Source of the DNA: Massilia niastensis DSM 21313
GTDB taxonomy: Bacteria; Pseudomonadota; Gammaproteobacteria; Burkholderiales; Burkholderiaceae_D
Direction: 5' to 3'
NCBI RefSeq assembly: GCF_000382345.1
Contig: NZ_KB908121.1
Span: forward strand, 1-49,728
DNA length: 49,728 nucleotides
A model generated the notes under the pieces. It had not been told where the DNA came from. It was given only the letters and a program-made list of their open reading frames with translations, and did not search any database. Position numbers and translations under genes: made by a program. Positions 1 to 8,073 of this stretch are shown here, piece after piece (the stretch's first letter is position 1; each line of letters opens with the position of its first letter).

Positions 1-786
1 AACAAGTGCGACCTGGTCGACGACGCAGAACTGCTGGAACTGGTCGAAATGGAAGTCCGCGAACTCCTGTCGAAGTACGAGTTCCCAGGCGACGACCTGC
101 CGATCATCAAGGGTTCGGCACGTATGGCGCTGGAAGGCCAGCCGGGCGAAATGGGCGAAGAGTGCATCGTGCGCCTGGCAGAAGCCCTGGACACCTACAT
201 CCCGACCCCGGAACGTGCCGTTGACGGCGCCTTCCTGATGCCGGTGGAAGACGTGTTCTCGATCTCGGGCCGCGGCACCGTCGTGACCGGCCGTGTCGAG
301 CGTGGCGTGATCAAGGTCGGCGAAGAAATCGAGATCGTCGGTATCGTCGACACCGTGAAGACCACCTGCACCGGCGTGGAGATGTTCCGCAAGCTGCTGG
401 ACCAGGGTCAGGCAGGCGACAACGTCGGTCTGCTGCTGCGCGGCACCAAGCGTGAAGACGTCCAGCGTGGCCAGGTCCTGGCCAAGCCGGGCTCGATCAA
501 GCCGCACAGCCACTTCACCGGCGAGATCTACGTGCTGTCGAAGGACGAAGGTGGTCGTCACACCCCGTTCTTCAACAACTACCGTCCGCAGTTCTACTTC
601 CGTACCACCGACGTGACTGGCTCGATCGAGCTGCCGGCGGACAAGGAAATGGTCATGCCAGGCGACAACGTGTCGATCACCGTCAAGCTGATCAACCCGA
701 TCGCGATGGAAGAAGGCCTGCGTTTCGCAATCCGTGAAGGCGGCCGTACCGTCGGCGCCGGCGTGGTTGCCAAGATCATCGCCTAA
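1..786 (+). CDS. tuf: Elongation factor Tu, 3' part
   Basis: This is the C-terminal 261 residues of EF-Tu, the GTPase that delivers aminoacyl-tRNA to the ribosome. The first four codons read NKCD, the guanine-specificity motif of the GTPase domain. With a family length near 396 residues the window therefore starts at about residue 136. Domains 2 and 3 follow complete; GRGTVVTGRVERG of domain 2 and the ending GRTVGAGVVAKIIA are typical. The start codon lies outside the window. The gene precedes rpsJ, the normal order in the str-S10 region of proteobacteria. Bacteria of this group often carry two tuf copies; which copy this is cannot be told here. Confidence 0.98.
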   Translation, partial: NKCDLVDDAELLELVEMEVRELLSKYEFPGDDLPIIKGSARMALEGQPGEMGEECIVRLAEALDTYIPTPERAVDGAFLMPVEDVFSISGRGTVVTGRVERGVIKVGEEIEIVGIVDTVKTTCTGVEMFRKLLDQGQAGDNVGLLLRGTKREDVQRGQVLAKPGSIKPHSHFTGEIYVLSKDEGGRHTPFFNNYRPQFYFRTTDVTGSIELPADKEMVMPGDNVSITVKLINPIAMEEGLRFAIREGGRTVGAGVVAKIIA

Positions 787-838
787 TTACCAGGTGAGAT
801 CGGAAGGGCGTCCTCCGGGACGTCTCTTCCACCCAACG

Positions 839-870
839 GATGGGGACAGACTTTTTGGTCTGTCCCCATC
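839..870 (+). terminator. 13-bp perfect hairpin between tuf and rpsJ
   Basis: Arms at 839-851 and 858-870 are perfect 13-bp complements around a six-base T-rich loop, followed by TGTTT. It lies after tuf and just before the rpsJ promoter, so it may end tuf transcription, although the T-run is weak. A second, less perfect hairpin lies at about 801-831. The arm contains GGTCTGTC, also present in the inverted-repeat element at 47296-47526, so it may instead be a remnant of a dispersed intergenic repeat. Confidence 0.55.
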
Positions 871-887
871 TGTTTAAGTAGGAAGGG

Positions 888-896
888 TGATATACT
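888..896 (+). promoter_or_regulatory. Candidate extended -10 promoter of rpsJ
   Basis: TGA-TATACT forms an extended -10 element (TGN plus a near-consensus hexamer at 891-896). No good -35 hexamer is seen 16-18 bases upstream. The bases after the hexamer, CCCGCCTC, form a GC-rich discriminator, the type usual at stringently controlled promoters. It would give rpsJ a leader of about 70 nt. Confidence 0.5.
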
Positions 897-973
897 CCCG
901 CCTCTTGAGTAGTACCGAAGCACCTTTTACACATTGCCGGCATACGCCGGAACGTTCTTTTAAAGGAAATAGC

Positions 974-1291
974 ATGTCCGCTCCGAACCAGAAAATCCGC
1001 ATCCGCCTGAAAGCGTTCGACTACAAGCTGATCGACCAGTCCGCTCTGGAAATCGTCGACACCGCCAAGCGCACCGGCGCGGTTGTCAAGGGCCCGGTCC
1101 CGCTGCCGACCCGTATCCAGCGTTTCGACGTGCTGCGTTCCCCGCACGTGAACAAGACCTCGCGCGACCAGTTCGAAATCCGTACGCACCAGCGTCTGAT
1201 GGACATCGTGGACCCGACCGACAAGACCGTTGACGCACTGATGAAGCTGGACCTGCCGGCTGGCGTCGACGTCGAAATCAAGCTGCAGTAA
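974..1291 (+). CDS. rpsJ: 30S ribosomal protein S10 (NusE)
   Basis: S10 (105 aa) sits in the 30S head and also acts as NusE in transcription antitermination. Family sequences such as IRIRLKAFDYKLIDQSA and GPVPLPTRIQRFDVLRSPHV are plain. The ATG at 974 has AAAGGA at 962-967; the longer frame to 887 runs through the promoter and leader and is not used. Normally rplC follows within a few bases. Here the next plus-strand ribosomal gene, rplC, is 11.4 kb away, so S10 is cut off from the rest of its operon. Confidence 0.98.
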   Translation: MSAPNQKIRIRLKAFDYKLIDQSALEIVDTAKRTGAVVKGPVPLPTRIQRFDVLRSPHVNKTSRDQFEIRTHQRLMDIVDPTDKTVDALMKLDLPAGVDVEIKLQ

Positions 1292-1328
1292 TACCGTCTT
1301 GGCGCCGGAGGACTTCCTCCGGTGTCCG

Positions 1329-1364
1329 AAGGCCGGGCATTCGCATCGCGGATGACCCGGCCTT
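1329..1364 (+). terminator. Hairpin after rpsJ
   Basis: Nine-base arms (1329-1337 and 1356-1364) pair perfectly around an 18-base loop and are followed by TGCCGTTT. A smaller hairpin, CCGGAGG/CCTCCGG, lies just after the stop codon at about 1305-1321. Together they probably mark the end of the rpsJ transcript, although neither has a strong T-run. Confidence 0.5.
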
Positions 1365-1398
1365 TGCCGTTTACGCGGCCTTCAATCAAGGGCTGCGC

Positions 1399-1836
1399 TT
1401 ACCATTTGCAGCCGTGGTCCTTCTTGTCCAGCAGGCTTGCCAGCGGCATGGCGACCAGCGCCAGCAGGCCCAGGCCCTGGAATGCGGTCAGGCAGTCGCG
1501 GCGTTTGCCGGAATCGAACTTCTCCCGGAAGCGTTCCCGGCCGGCGTCCGCGCTGCCGGACATGGCTGCCGTGGCGCGGCTTTGCGCTGCTTCCTCGAGC
1601 GGCATGCCGCGCACCGAGCGGCGCATGCCTTCGATATCGAGTCTGGGCCCGCCCGCCTGCAAGGGGCCGGATTCCAGCGCATCGGCCACCGGGACATGCG
1701 CCGCCAGCGGGGCGGAGGAGGGCGCGCCCGACCTGTCGGCAGGCGCTGCCCGAGCGTCCGCCGGCACGGACAGGAGCGCGATCACTGCCACCAGCACAGG
1801 CATCACGGCGCGCGGAAATCGGATCGGTGGTCTCAT
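1399..1836 (-). CDS. Small secreted protein of unknown function
   Basis: I do not recognise this 145-aa protein. It opens with a basic, then hydrophobic stretch ending near ADARAAPA (residues 26-33), a likely Sec signal peptide. The middle is Ala/Pro/Ser-rich. The C-terminal third contains RRDCLTAF, a second hydrophobic stretch (about 118-135) and ends KKDHGCKW, giving two cysteines that could pair outside the cytoplasm. No clear ribosome-binding site precedes the ATG at 1836; an internal ATG at residue 12 would also leave a signal peptide. It is divergent from the membrane protein at 1991. The frame is open on both strands here, as often in high-GC DNA; the signal peptide favours this one. 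Confidence 0.6.
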   Translation of the reverse strand: MRPPIRFPRAVMPVLVAVIALLSVPADARAAPADRSGAPSSAPLAAHVPVADALESGPLQAGGPRLDIEGMRRSVRGMPLEEAAQSRATAAMSGSADAGRERFREKFDSGKRRDCLTAFQGLGLLALVAMPLASLLDKKDHGCKW

Positions 1837-1990
1837 GGGATAGGCGTGAATGCATGGCTTTCCCCGACTCTAGCCCTCCCGCGCGTCCTTGTGGAAGCGG
1901 CACGCGCATTTCATGCCCACCGCATGGAAATCGACGCCAGCCCGCGTTGTCCAGGCGGGAAACGCATGGTCTAATTGGTCTATTGCAATC

Positions 1991-2917
1991 ATGGACCAGG
2001 GCCGAACGATGCAGCAACGCCTTTTCCTTTCCCTCTCCCATGTCGCTGCCAAGCTGCGCGCCATGTCCTGGCCGGACCTTGGCGCCTATGCGTTTGCCGC
2101 ATTCTCTTGCAGCGCCATCGCGATGCTGCTCGCTCCCGCATCGATGAAGCCATTCATTCGCGGTGCAGGTTTCGCCATCGTCCTGATCCTGCTGGCCGCC
2201 AAGGACCTCGCCCACGCGCCCGATGCATGGCAGCGGCTGCGCGCCGCCCGCGCCGCGCGCAAGCCGTGGCACGCGCACCTCACCGCACTGCTGCCGCCCG
2301 GACTGCCCGGCTTCGCCAAGCTCGACCGCCTGATGTGGACAGGCTGCCTGCGCCGCCTTCGCCGCCAGGCGCCGGCGCCCCGTCCGGACGGCGTCGCCCT
2401 GACCTACCTGGAGCGCGGCGCGTACGGCGCCGCGGCCGCCGGGGTCCTCGTCAGTGTGCTGCTCGAGCTGCCGGTGCATGCGATGCTGGTGAACCTGTTC
2501 GTCAAGGACGCCGGCAGGCTGGCCATCGTCCATGCGGCCGGCGCCGCGTCGGCCGTGTATGCGCTGGTGTGGGTGCTGGGCGACCGCTGGCATGTCGGGG
2601 CGGGGCGGCATGTGCTGACGGAGGATGCGCTCGACCTGCAGGTCGGGGCGAGGACCTCGGGCGTGCTGCCGCTGGCGGCGATCGAAGGCTACGAAGCGGT
2701 GAACGACACGCTGCGGGTCTGGCGCCGCCGCCGTGGCGTCGGCAGCGCCGAGACCACGCTGGTGTCGCCGTTCGACAAGCCGAACTGCGTGCTGGTGCTC
2801 AAGGCCGATGCGCAGGTGGAGATCCTGCACCATCAGGTGCGCAGGCAGGCGCCGCGCTATGTATTCCTGTACCTGGATCGGCCGGAGCTGCTGGCTGCGC
2901 GCCTGCGCCAGCGGTAG
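1991..2917 (+). CDS. Membrane protein of unknown function
   Basis: I do not recognise the family. From the ATG at 1991 the product is 308 aa; an ATG at 2009 is the alternative. Hydrophobic segments near residues 25-45 and 45-62 and two more in the middle (about 138-158 and 175-200) suggest four membrane helices. The C-terminal 110 residues are soluble, basic, and rich in short beta-like stretches (RHVLTEDALDLQV, AIEGYEAV), much like the cytoplasmic PH-like ends of small bacterial membrane proteins. It converges on the Ter operon with only 17 bases between stop codons. Being in the same interrupted interval it might be linked to the Ter function, but nothing in the sequence shows this. Confidence 0.75.
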   Translation: MDQGRTMQQRLFLSLSHVAAKLRAMSWPDLGAYAFAAFSCSAIAMLLAPASMKPFIRGAGFAIVLILLAAKDLAHAPDAWQRLRAARAARKPWHAHLTALLPPGLPGFAKLDRLMWTGCLRRLRRQAPAPRPDGVALTYLERGAYGAAAAGVLVSVLLELPVHAMLVNLFVKDAGRLAIVHAAGAASAVYALVWVLGDRWHVGAGRHVLTEDALDLQVGARTSGVLPLAAIEGYEAVNDTLRVWRRRRGVGSAETTLVSPFDKPNCVLVLKADAQVEILHHQVRRQAPRYVFLYLDRPELLAARLRQR

Positions 2918-2934
2918 CGCAGGCGGAGGCGGAA

Positions 2935-4182
2935 TCAACCCTTGCTGCCGGTCTTCCAGCGCAGCCCGAACCCGAAGTGCCGGTCCATCATCTCATGCGC
3001 ACTGGTCATGCCCTGCTGCTGGAAATACTCCGCCAGCTTGGTCACCTGCATGCTGCCGCCACGATTCTCGATCAGGGCGATGGCGCACATCATCTGGTTG
3101 CCGCCGCCATCCAGCCGCACTTCGATGGGCGCCTGGTCCGGCGCCGCGATCGTCACCACGCCGTCGGTCGCCGCCCAGTTGGGCACGCCCTCGTAGATGA
3201 ACGAGAAGATCAGCGCGCGCCGGATCCGGTCGAAGCGTTCGCCGTTGATCCACAGGTTCTCGCCACCCGAGGCGGAGCCGGTGCGGTCGTCCGCATCGAG
3301 CTTGATGAAGGGATCGCGGTCGAAATCGCCCCAGGCATTGCCGAGCGCCTGCACCAGCCCGCGCCGGCCATCGGCCAGCTCGAACATGCATCCCAGGTCG
3401 AGATCGATGCCGCCGCGTCCCTTGCGGCCGGTGGCGCCGGTCAGGCGTTCGAAAAAGCCCGGCTTCGAGGGTGGCGGCGGCGGCGCCAGCGCGGACTGGT
3501 TCCAGTTCAGGTTCACGTGGATGCGCCCGAAGCCGCCGCCGCCGGCGCGCTTGTCGAGCGAGACCTTGTCGCCGCGCTTCTCGAGCGTCACCTTGGACAG
3601 CGAGACCCGCGCCGGCGCCGCTGAGGGCGCGGGTGTGGGCGTGGAGGCCGGCGCAGGCGTGGACGCCGCGGCCGGCGCCGCCTCGGTGCCGCCGAAATGC
3701 GCCAGCAGCGCCGACAGCCCGCCGTTGAATCCCTGGCCGACGGCGCCGAAGCGCCATTGGCCGTCGCGGCGATACAGTTCGGCGAGGATCACGGCTTTCT
3801 CGTCGCCGAAATCGCGACCGCTCCAGGCGAAGCGCACGACATTGCCCAGCGTGAGCGCGCTGTCGCCCAGCGCGCGCATGGTCTGCGCGCCGTCGAGCGT
3901 CGCCACGAAGACCAGCCTGGCGATGCTTGGGGGCAGCTGGTCGAGCTTGACCGCGAAGCGCGGCGAAGCGGACAGGTCGAGCCGGACCGCGTCGCCCGGG
4001 CTGCTCAACTGGTTATAGAACACCATGTAGCGCTCGTCCGACAGCTTGTCCGAGGCATCGAGCCCGAAGCACGAGACGTCGACCGACAGGCCGGGCGCCC
4101 GGATGTCGAGGGTGACGTCGAAGGCGTTGCCGCAGCCGAGGTCCGACAGCTTGCCCTTCTGGCCGCGCGAGAAGACATTCAT
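2935..4182 (-). CDS. TerD-TerA two-domain stress protein
   Basis: Last gene of the Ter operon (415 aa). Residues 5-165 are a TerD-family domain, with the ending GAVGQGFNGGLSALLAHFGG that matches the hallmark of TerD/TerE/TerZ. An Ala/Pro/Thr linker (166-191) follows. Residues 192-411 resemble TerA, with a GIDLDLGC core, paired Asp residues (DDRTGSASGG) and ENLWINGE. TerD domains bind calcium in characterised members; TerA-like domains are thought to work beside them, probably at the inner face of the membrane. The start is the ATG at 4182, which has an AAGGAG site and overlaps the previous stop codon as ATGA; the longer frame to 4284 lies inside the upstream gene. A separate terA is more usual, so the fusion is worth noting. 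Confidence 0.85.
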   Translation of the reverse strand: MNVFSRGQKGKLSDLGCGNAFDVTLDIRAPGLSVDVSCFGLDASDKLSDERYMVFYNQLSSPGDAVRLDLSASPRFAVKLDQLPPSIARLVFVATLDGAQTMRALGDSALTLGNVVRFAWSGRDFGDEKAVILAELYRRDGQWRFGAVGQGFNGGLSALLAHFGGTEAAPAAASTPAPASTPTPAPSAAPARVSLSKVTLEKRGDKVSLDKRAGGGGFGRIHVNLNWNQSALAPPPPPSKPGFFERLTGATGRKGRGGIDLDLGCMFELADGRRGLVQALGNAWGDFDRDPFIKLDADDRTGSASGGENLWINGERFDRIRRALIFSFIYEGVPNWAATDGVVTIAAPDQAPIEVRLDGGGNQMMCAIALIENRGGSMQVTKLAEYFQQQGMTSAHEMMDRHFGFGLRWKTGSKG

Positions 4183-5084
4183 GTGGGTTCTCCTTCCATC
4201 GATGGTTTGCGTCCGGCGTCGCCGAACAGGCGCGACTGCTCGACCATCCGTTCCGCCCAGGCCCGGTGCGTCGCGACTTCGCACATGGCATCGTTCATGC
4301 GGAACACGGCCGGGCTGGATTCGTCCAGGATCGCCTGCGCCACCGCCAGGTCCTGCGGCCGCACCTGGTAGTGCTGCTCGATCGACGCGATCTGGGTCGG
4401 GTGGATCGCGGTCTTGCCGACCATGCCGTAGGCCAGGTCCTCGGTTACCTCCTGGTCGAGCAGCTCGGGCAGGTCGAGGTATTCGAACACCGGCGCCGTC
4501 AGCATGAAGCCATACGGGCGGAAGGTGGTCACCAGGCGCGCGATGACGGGGCCGAGCGGGGTGCGGTAGATCGTCATGCCGCGCGGACGGCGCAGTCCGA
4601 GCAGGGCCAGCAGGTCGTTGCCGCCGATGCGCAGCGCCAGGATCCGGTGGCGCACGCCGGGCGCTTCGAGCGCGGCGCGCAGCAGGCGCATCTCGGCGTC
4701 GTCGAACACCTCGGCCGTCTCCAGGGTCGGCATCAGGACGTGGTCGGTGTCGCGCACCAGGCGGAAGTAGGTCTCGAAGTGTTGCCGCGTGATCTTCGGC
4801 AGCACGAAGCCGTCGAGATGCTCCGCGCCGGGCATGGCCAGCACCCGCGCCAGCACTTCGGGGCTGCGCACCCGCACGAAGCGCTGCGTCTCCACTTCGC
4901 GCCGCATGTTCGCCAGCACCACCGACAGGTTGAACAATGCCCAGCTCAGGTCGCGGTCCGCCACCGCATCCTCGAGGCAGAAGATGAGCGAGCGCGCCTG
5001 CGGAATCCGGTCGCCGTCCGCGATCTCGGACAGGTTCTTGTGATTGGCCGGCACGTACAGCGACGCACCCAGGGTCTTAACCAT
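4179..5084 (-). CDS. HpcH/HpaI (CitE-like) aldolase of the Ter operon
   Basis: A 301-aa TIM-barrel lyase of the citrate lyase beta-subunit/HpcH family. It has SLIFCLEDAV (32-41), MPTLET (118-123), RIGGNDLL (152-159) and GMVGKTAIHPTQI (220-232); the last is the CitE-like signature. The family cleaves or forms C-C bonds on acidic or CoA-linked substrates using a divalent metal. In Ter clusters it is one of the predicted enzymes of an unknown metabolite. I chose the ATG at 5084 because AGGAG lies eight bases upstream; a GTG at 5093 is possible. It overlaps the previous gene by eight bases and the next by four. The true substrate is unknown. Confidence 0.88.
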   Translation of the reverse strand: MVKTLGASLYVPANHKNLSEIADGDRIPQARSLIFCLEDAVADRDLSWALFNLSVVLANMRREVETQRFVRVRSPEVLARVLAMPGAEHLDGFVLPKITRQHFETYFRLVRDTDHVLMPTLETAEVFDDAEMRLLRAALEAPGVRHRILALRIGGNDLLALLGLRRPRGMTIYRTPLGPVIARLVTTFRPYGFMLTAPVFEYLDLPELLDQEVTEDLAYGMVGKTAIHPTQIASIEQHYQVRPQDLAVAQAILDESSPAVFRMNDAMCEVATHRAWAERMVEQSRLFGDAGRKPSMEGEPT

Positions 5085-6162
5085 CCGATGCACTCCTGAT
5101 CAGGGATACTGCGTGGTAGGGCAGGGCCGGGTCGATCTCGACCGGCACACGTTTCTCTTCCGCCAGCACGGCCAGGTGCGCCACCTCGGGCGCTTGCGCG
5201 TCGCGCAGCACCAGCAGGCGCGGTACGCGGCGCAGCAGCACCCGGGTCGCTTCGCCGATGCCCGGCTTGACAAGGTTGATGTCGGCGACGCCGTAGCGCC
5301 GCATCGCCCCGTCCAGGTAAGCCTGGGAGCGGACGCGCGCGGCGCGCGCATCGGCCGCCTGCGCATTGGGCTCGCCCGGCGCCTGGGCCAGGGCGAGCCG
5401 CACCAGCTCGTCGACGAAGGCCTGCGAGCGGTCGTGCGCGACGAACTGTTCGTAGTAGACGCAGCCATGGAAGTCCTCCGCGCCCATCTGCTCGTCCATC
5501 ACGGTGCGGCTGACCAGCCCCGACACCGTCGCGTTCAGGATGCTCGACGGGATCAGGTAATCCTCGCTCGAGGCCGCGCACTCGGCCGCGCCGGCGAGGT
5601 CGGACAGCACATGCAGCCCGGCGCCCAGCGCCGCTTGGTGTCGCCGGTTGAAGTCGGCGATGGAGGCGGCGAGTTCGCGCGCGATCACGCCTTTCCCGGT
5701 CCAGCCGTCGACGAAGACGAGCGACTCCGGACGGTGGCCGCGGGCGAGGATGTGGCGCAGCGCGGCCTGGTCGATGCCGCGGTCGCGCACGATCGAGACC
5801 GAGTAATGGGTGGCCTCGCGCCCGAACAGCTCGCGCAGCAGGCGCGCGACCACCACCCCGACCGGGGTGCCGCCGCGCGCCAGCGACACCACCGCCAGCC
5901 GGTGCAGGCTGCGCCGGGCAATCAGGGTCGCCAGGCGCAGGCAGTCGCGCGCCATGCGCGCATTGTTGGCGCGGCAGGCCTCGTCGAACACCCGCATGTA
6001 GCGTTCCGAGGGAGCCGATTCGGGCGACAGCATCTGGCTGTAGTGGCGTTGCCCGCTCTGGATCAGCTTTTCCTTCTCCTGCACGCCGACGAAGCCGTGC
6101 ATCGGCAGGCGCCGCAGCAGGAAGGTCACGTCGTCCCGCCGGTAGCTGCCCGAGAAGTTCAT
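5077..6162 (-). CDS. Phosphoribosyltransferase with C-terminal PELOTA RNA-binding domain
   Basis: This 361-aa protein matches the family sometimes labelled cysteine protease StiP (PRTase_1). Residues 91-170 hold a type I phosphoribosyltransferase core: SLARGGTPVGV (93-103), then VFVDGWTGKG (149-158), which occupies the place of the PRPP loop. The C-terminal 70 residues (about 291-361) look like the PELOTA-type RNA-binding domain often joined to it. The protease label comes from older annotation; the visible motifs favour a transferase. The ATG at 6162 overlaps the upstream stop as ATGA. Ter clusters usually pair this enzyme with the TRSP-type phosphoribosyltransferase, as here, which suggests two PRPP-dependent steps or two subunits. 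Confidence 0.85.
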   Translation of the reverse strand: MNFSGSYRRDDVTFLLRRLPMHGFVGVQEKEKLIQSGQRHYSQMLSPESAPSERYMRVFDEACRANNARMARDCLRLATLIARRSLHRLAVVSLARGGTPVGVVVARLLRELFGREATHYSVSIVRDRGIDQAALRHILARGHRPESLVFVDGWTGKGVIARELAASIADFNRRHQAALGAGLHVLSDLAGAAECAASSEDYLIPSSILNATVSGLVSRTVMDEQMGAEDFHGCVYYEQFVAHDRSQAFVDELVRLALAQAPGEPNAQAADARAARVRSQAYLDGAMRRYGVADINLVKPGIGEATRVLLRRVPRLLVLRDAQAPEVAHLAVLAEEKRVPVEIDPALPYHAVSLIRSASDG

Positions 6163-6911
6163 AGCGCCCCCACGGTCAGCCCGGCCAGCTGGGTGCCGCG
6201 CGGGACGATCGCGTAGTCGCAGGCCGCCATGAAGCGCGCGTCGGAACGGCTGTCGCCCATCCCGAAGGTGACGATCTCGCCATGCTCGGCGCGCAGCCTC
6301 GCCGTCACGTGGGCCACCGCATGCGCCTTGTTCAGCGCCGTCGGCAGGATCGCCAGGTTGTTGCCGTTGCGATGGATGAAATAGTCGCGCCGGCCCGACT
6401 CGATCCAGGGCCGCACCACTTCCTCCTCGAGCGGGGCCAGGCGGCTGGCGATCTTGTCCGGATCCTTCACGACCAGGAAGAAGGGCGTGCCGTAATCCTC
6501 GATCATGCGCGCCCGTCCGCCGTAGCCGGTGCGCGCGCCATGGTCGTCGATGTGGCGCGCCAGCTCCTGCAGGCCGGGCAGGGCGGCCGACATCGCCGTG
6601 CGCATGTCTTCCAGCCAGGGGCGGTCGACCGCGCCGCCGGGCTCCAGGACCACGCCGCCGTAGTCGATCACGGCATAGCTGGAGAACGGCAGGTGCACGC
6701 GGCGCAGGCCGTCCAGGTCGCGCGCCGTGGTCGGGATCACGGTCATGCCGTCCTGGACGAAGGACAGGAAGGCGCGCTGGGCGCGCGTGGTGTACGAGCA
6801 CACGCTGCCGTCCTTGTAATAGGCGGCGGCTTCGAGCGCGTCGGCGCCGCGGCACTTCTCGAAGGTCTGGAACAGGGTGTCGTCCAGGTCAGCGAACAGG
6901 AACTTCTTCAA
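6159..6911 (-). CDS. HAD-superfamily phosphatase of the Ter operon
   Basis: A 250-aa HAD hydrolase. Motif I is DLDDT at residues 8-12 (nucleophile Asp8, acid/base Asp10), a threonine-containing stretch IPTTARD (59-65) gives motif II, a conserved-looking Lys195 may be motif III, and GDSRSD (219-224) is motif IV. The large cap between motifs II and III resembles Cof/sucrose-phosphatase-like members. It probably removes a phosphate from an intermediate of the operon's pathway. No ATG is near the N-terminus: TTG at 6911 lies six bases after GGAG, and TTG at 6914 is adjacent. The start therefore overlaps the preceding gene by about 23 bases. Its stop overlaps the next ATG as ATGA. Confidence 0.85.
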   Translation of the reverse strand: MKKFLFADLDDTLFQTFEKCRGADALEAAAYYKDGSVCSYTTRAQRAFLSFVQDGMTVIPTTARDLDGLRRVHLPFSSYAVIDYGGVVLEPGGAVDRPWLEDMRTAMSAALPGLQELARHIDDHGARTGYGGRARMIEDYGTPFFLVVKDPDKIASRLAPLEEEVVRPWIESGRRDYFIHRNGNNLAILPTALNKAHAVAHVTARLRAEHGEIVTFGMGDSRSDARFMAACDYAIVPRGTQLAGLTVGAL

Positions 6912-8073
6912 CAAGATCTCCGGACTGGAAGTGGAACAGGCGTGCGCCCAACAGCGCCGCCAGCTCGCGCAGGGCGGCGTTCGGCGCGGTCTCGTGGCAG
7001 ACGAACACATGGTCGTACTGCCCGGGCGCGACGTTGTAGAGGAAGTTGGCGATGCCTTCGCCGTAGTTGTCGGGGAAGCCGAGCGCGTGCGACACCGCGC
7101 CCCAGGTCAGGATCGGCGAGCGGGTGCTCGACTGCACCCAGGCGGCCACGCCGCGCCGCTCCAGCGCCGCGCCGAGCAGGGTCGAGGCGTGCATGAATTC
7201 GCCGGTGCCCAGCACCAGCACGCGCTCGCCCGGCTTGACGCCGGCGGCCAGCCGTTCGGCCAGCGCCTCGGGCGTGCGCACCGGGCCGTCGAGCCCGAGC
7301 CGTCCGAAGGCGCTGCTGGCGCCACGGTCCGCGCCCGGGTCGAAACGCTGGGCCACGCCGGCCTGCGGGGCGTGCGCTCCGGGCGCGAAGCGGTATTCGC
7401 CCTCGACCAGCGCGCCCAGGGTGACCGGCATGCCGAAGCGCTGCGCCAGGCCGCCGGTCGCGGCGCGTCCCATGAAATTGGTGATGGTGGCCAGGTGCAC
7501 GTGCCGGATCCCGGGATTCAGGCGCCGGCAGGCCGCGGCCAGGTTGACGAAGGTATTGCCGGTGCTGGCTTCGTCGTCCACCAGCACCAGGGCGCGCGCG
7601 CCCAAGAGCAGCGCGCGCAGCGCCGGGTCGTCCGGCAGGTGCAGGAACTGGCGCGGCGCGTGGCTGTGCGCTTCCTCGAATTCGATCAGGGGGCCGCTGC
7701 CCACCCGGTAGCGCGTGGTGTGCACGAACAGGGCGGGGTGGCCGGGGTGGCGGCGCTGCCAGGCCTCGAACACGCCCTGGCCCAGGCCGATCGCGGTCTC
7801 GGCCATCGCGATGAAGACCAGCGGTCCTTCGGCCGGCGGCACGGTGGCCGCCAGCCGGTCGTGGACCTCCAGCATGGCGCTGGGGCGCGCCGGCCAGTGC
7901 TTGCCCAGCACCTTGCTCAGGAACAGGAAGCCGCGTTTCGCGTTGGCGCGCGCCGCGAAGCCGAGCAGCTCGTCCAGTTCCTCGGCGCCGCGTTCGAGGT
8001 CGAGGTCGAGGGTCCCGGTGGGGAGGACGATGCTGCGCCGGGCCAGCAGCGCGGCGGTGGAAGGCGCGTTCAT
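6889..8073 (-). CDS. Phosphoribosyltransferase with TRSP domain
   Basis: A 394-aa protein with an orotate phosphoribosyltransferase-like N-terminal half (PRTase_2). The PRPP-binding loop is clear: LVLVDDEASTGNT (162-174). The C-terminal domain carries the literal TRSP signature at residues 317-320, in VQSSTRSPI, which names the TRSP domain typical of Ter-associated transferases. The family is predicted to attach a ribose 5-phosphate to a base-like compound. A HEFMH/HASTLL-type stretch (293-300) may bind metal. Start ATG at 8073 overlaps the stop of the ATP-grasp gene as ATGA, so translation is coupled. Substrate unknown. Confidence 0.88.
   Translation of the reverse strand: MNAPSTAALLARRSIVLPTGTLDLDLERGAEELDELLGFAARANAKRGFLFLSKVLGKHWPARPSAMLEVHDRLAATVPPAEGPLVFIAMAETAIGLGQGVFEAWQRRHPGHPALFVHTTRYRVGSGPLIEFEEAHSHAPRQFLHLPDDPALRALLLGARALVLVDDEASTGNTFVNLAAACRRLNPGIRHVHLATITNFMGRAATGGLAQRFGMPVTLGALVEGEYRFAPGAHAPQAGVAQRFDPGADRGASSAFGRLGLDGPVRTPEALAERLAAGVKPGERVLVLGTGEFMHASTLLGAALERRGVAAWVQSSTRSPILTWGAVSHALGFPDNYGEGIANFLYNVAPGQYDHVFVCHETAPNAALRELAALLGARLFHFQSGDLVEEVPVR

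Noticed and set aside
1382..2938. 518-codon minus-strand frame across the membrane-protein gene
   Set aside because: Pro/Arg/Gln/His-rich shadow; the plus-strand frame has clean hydrophobic helices.
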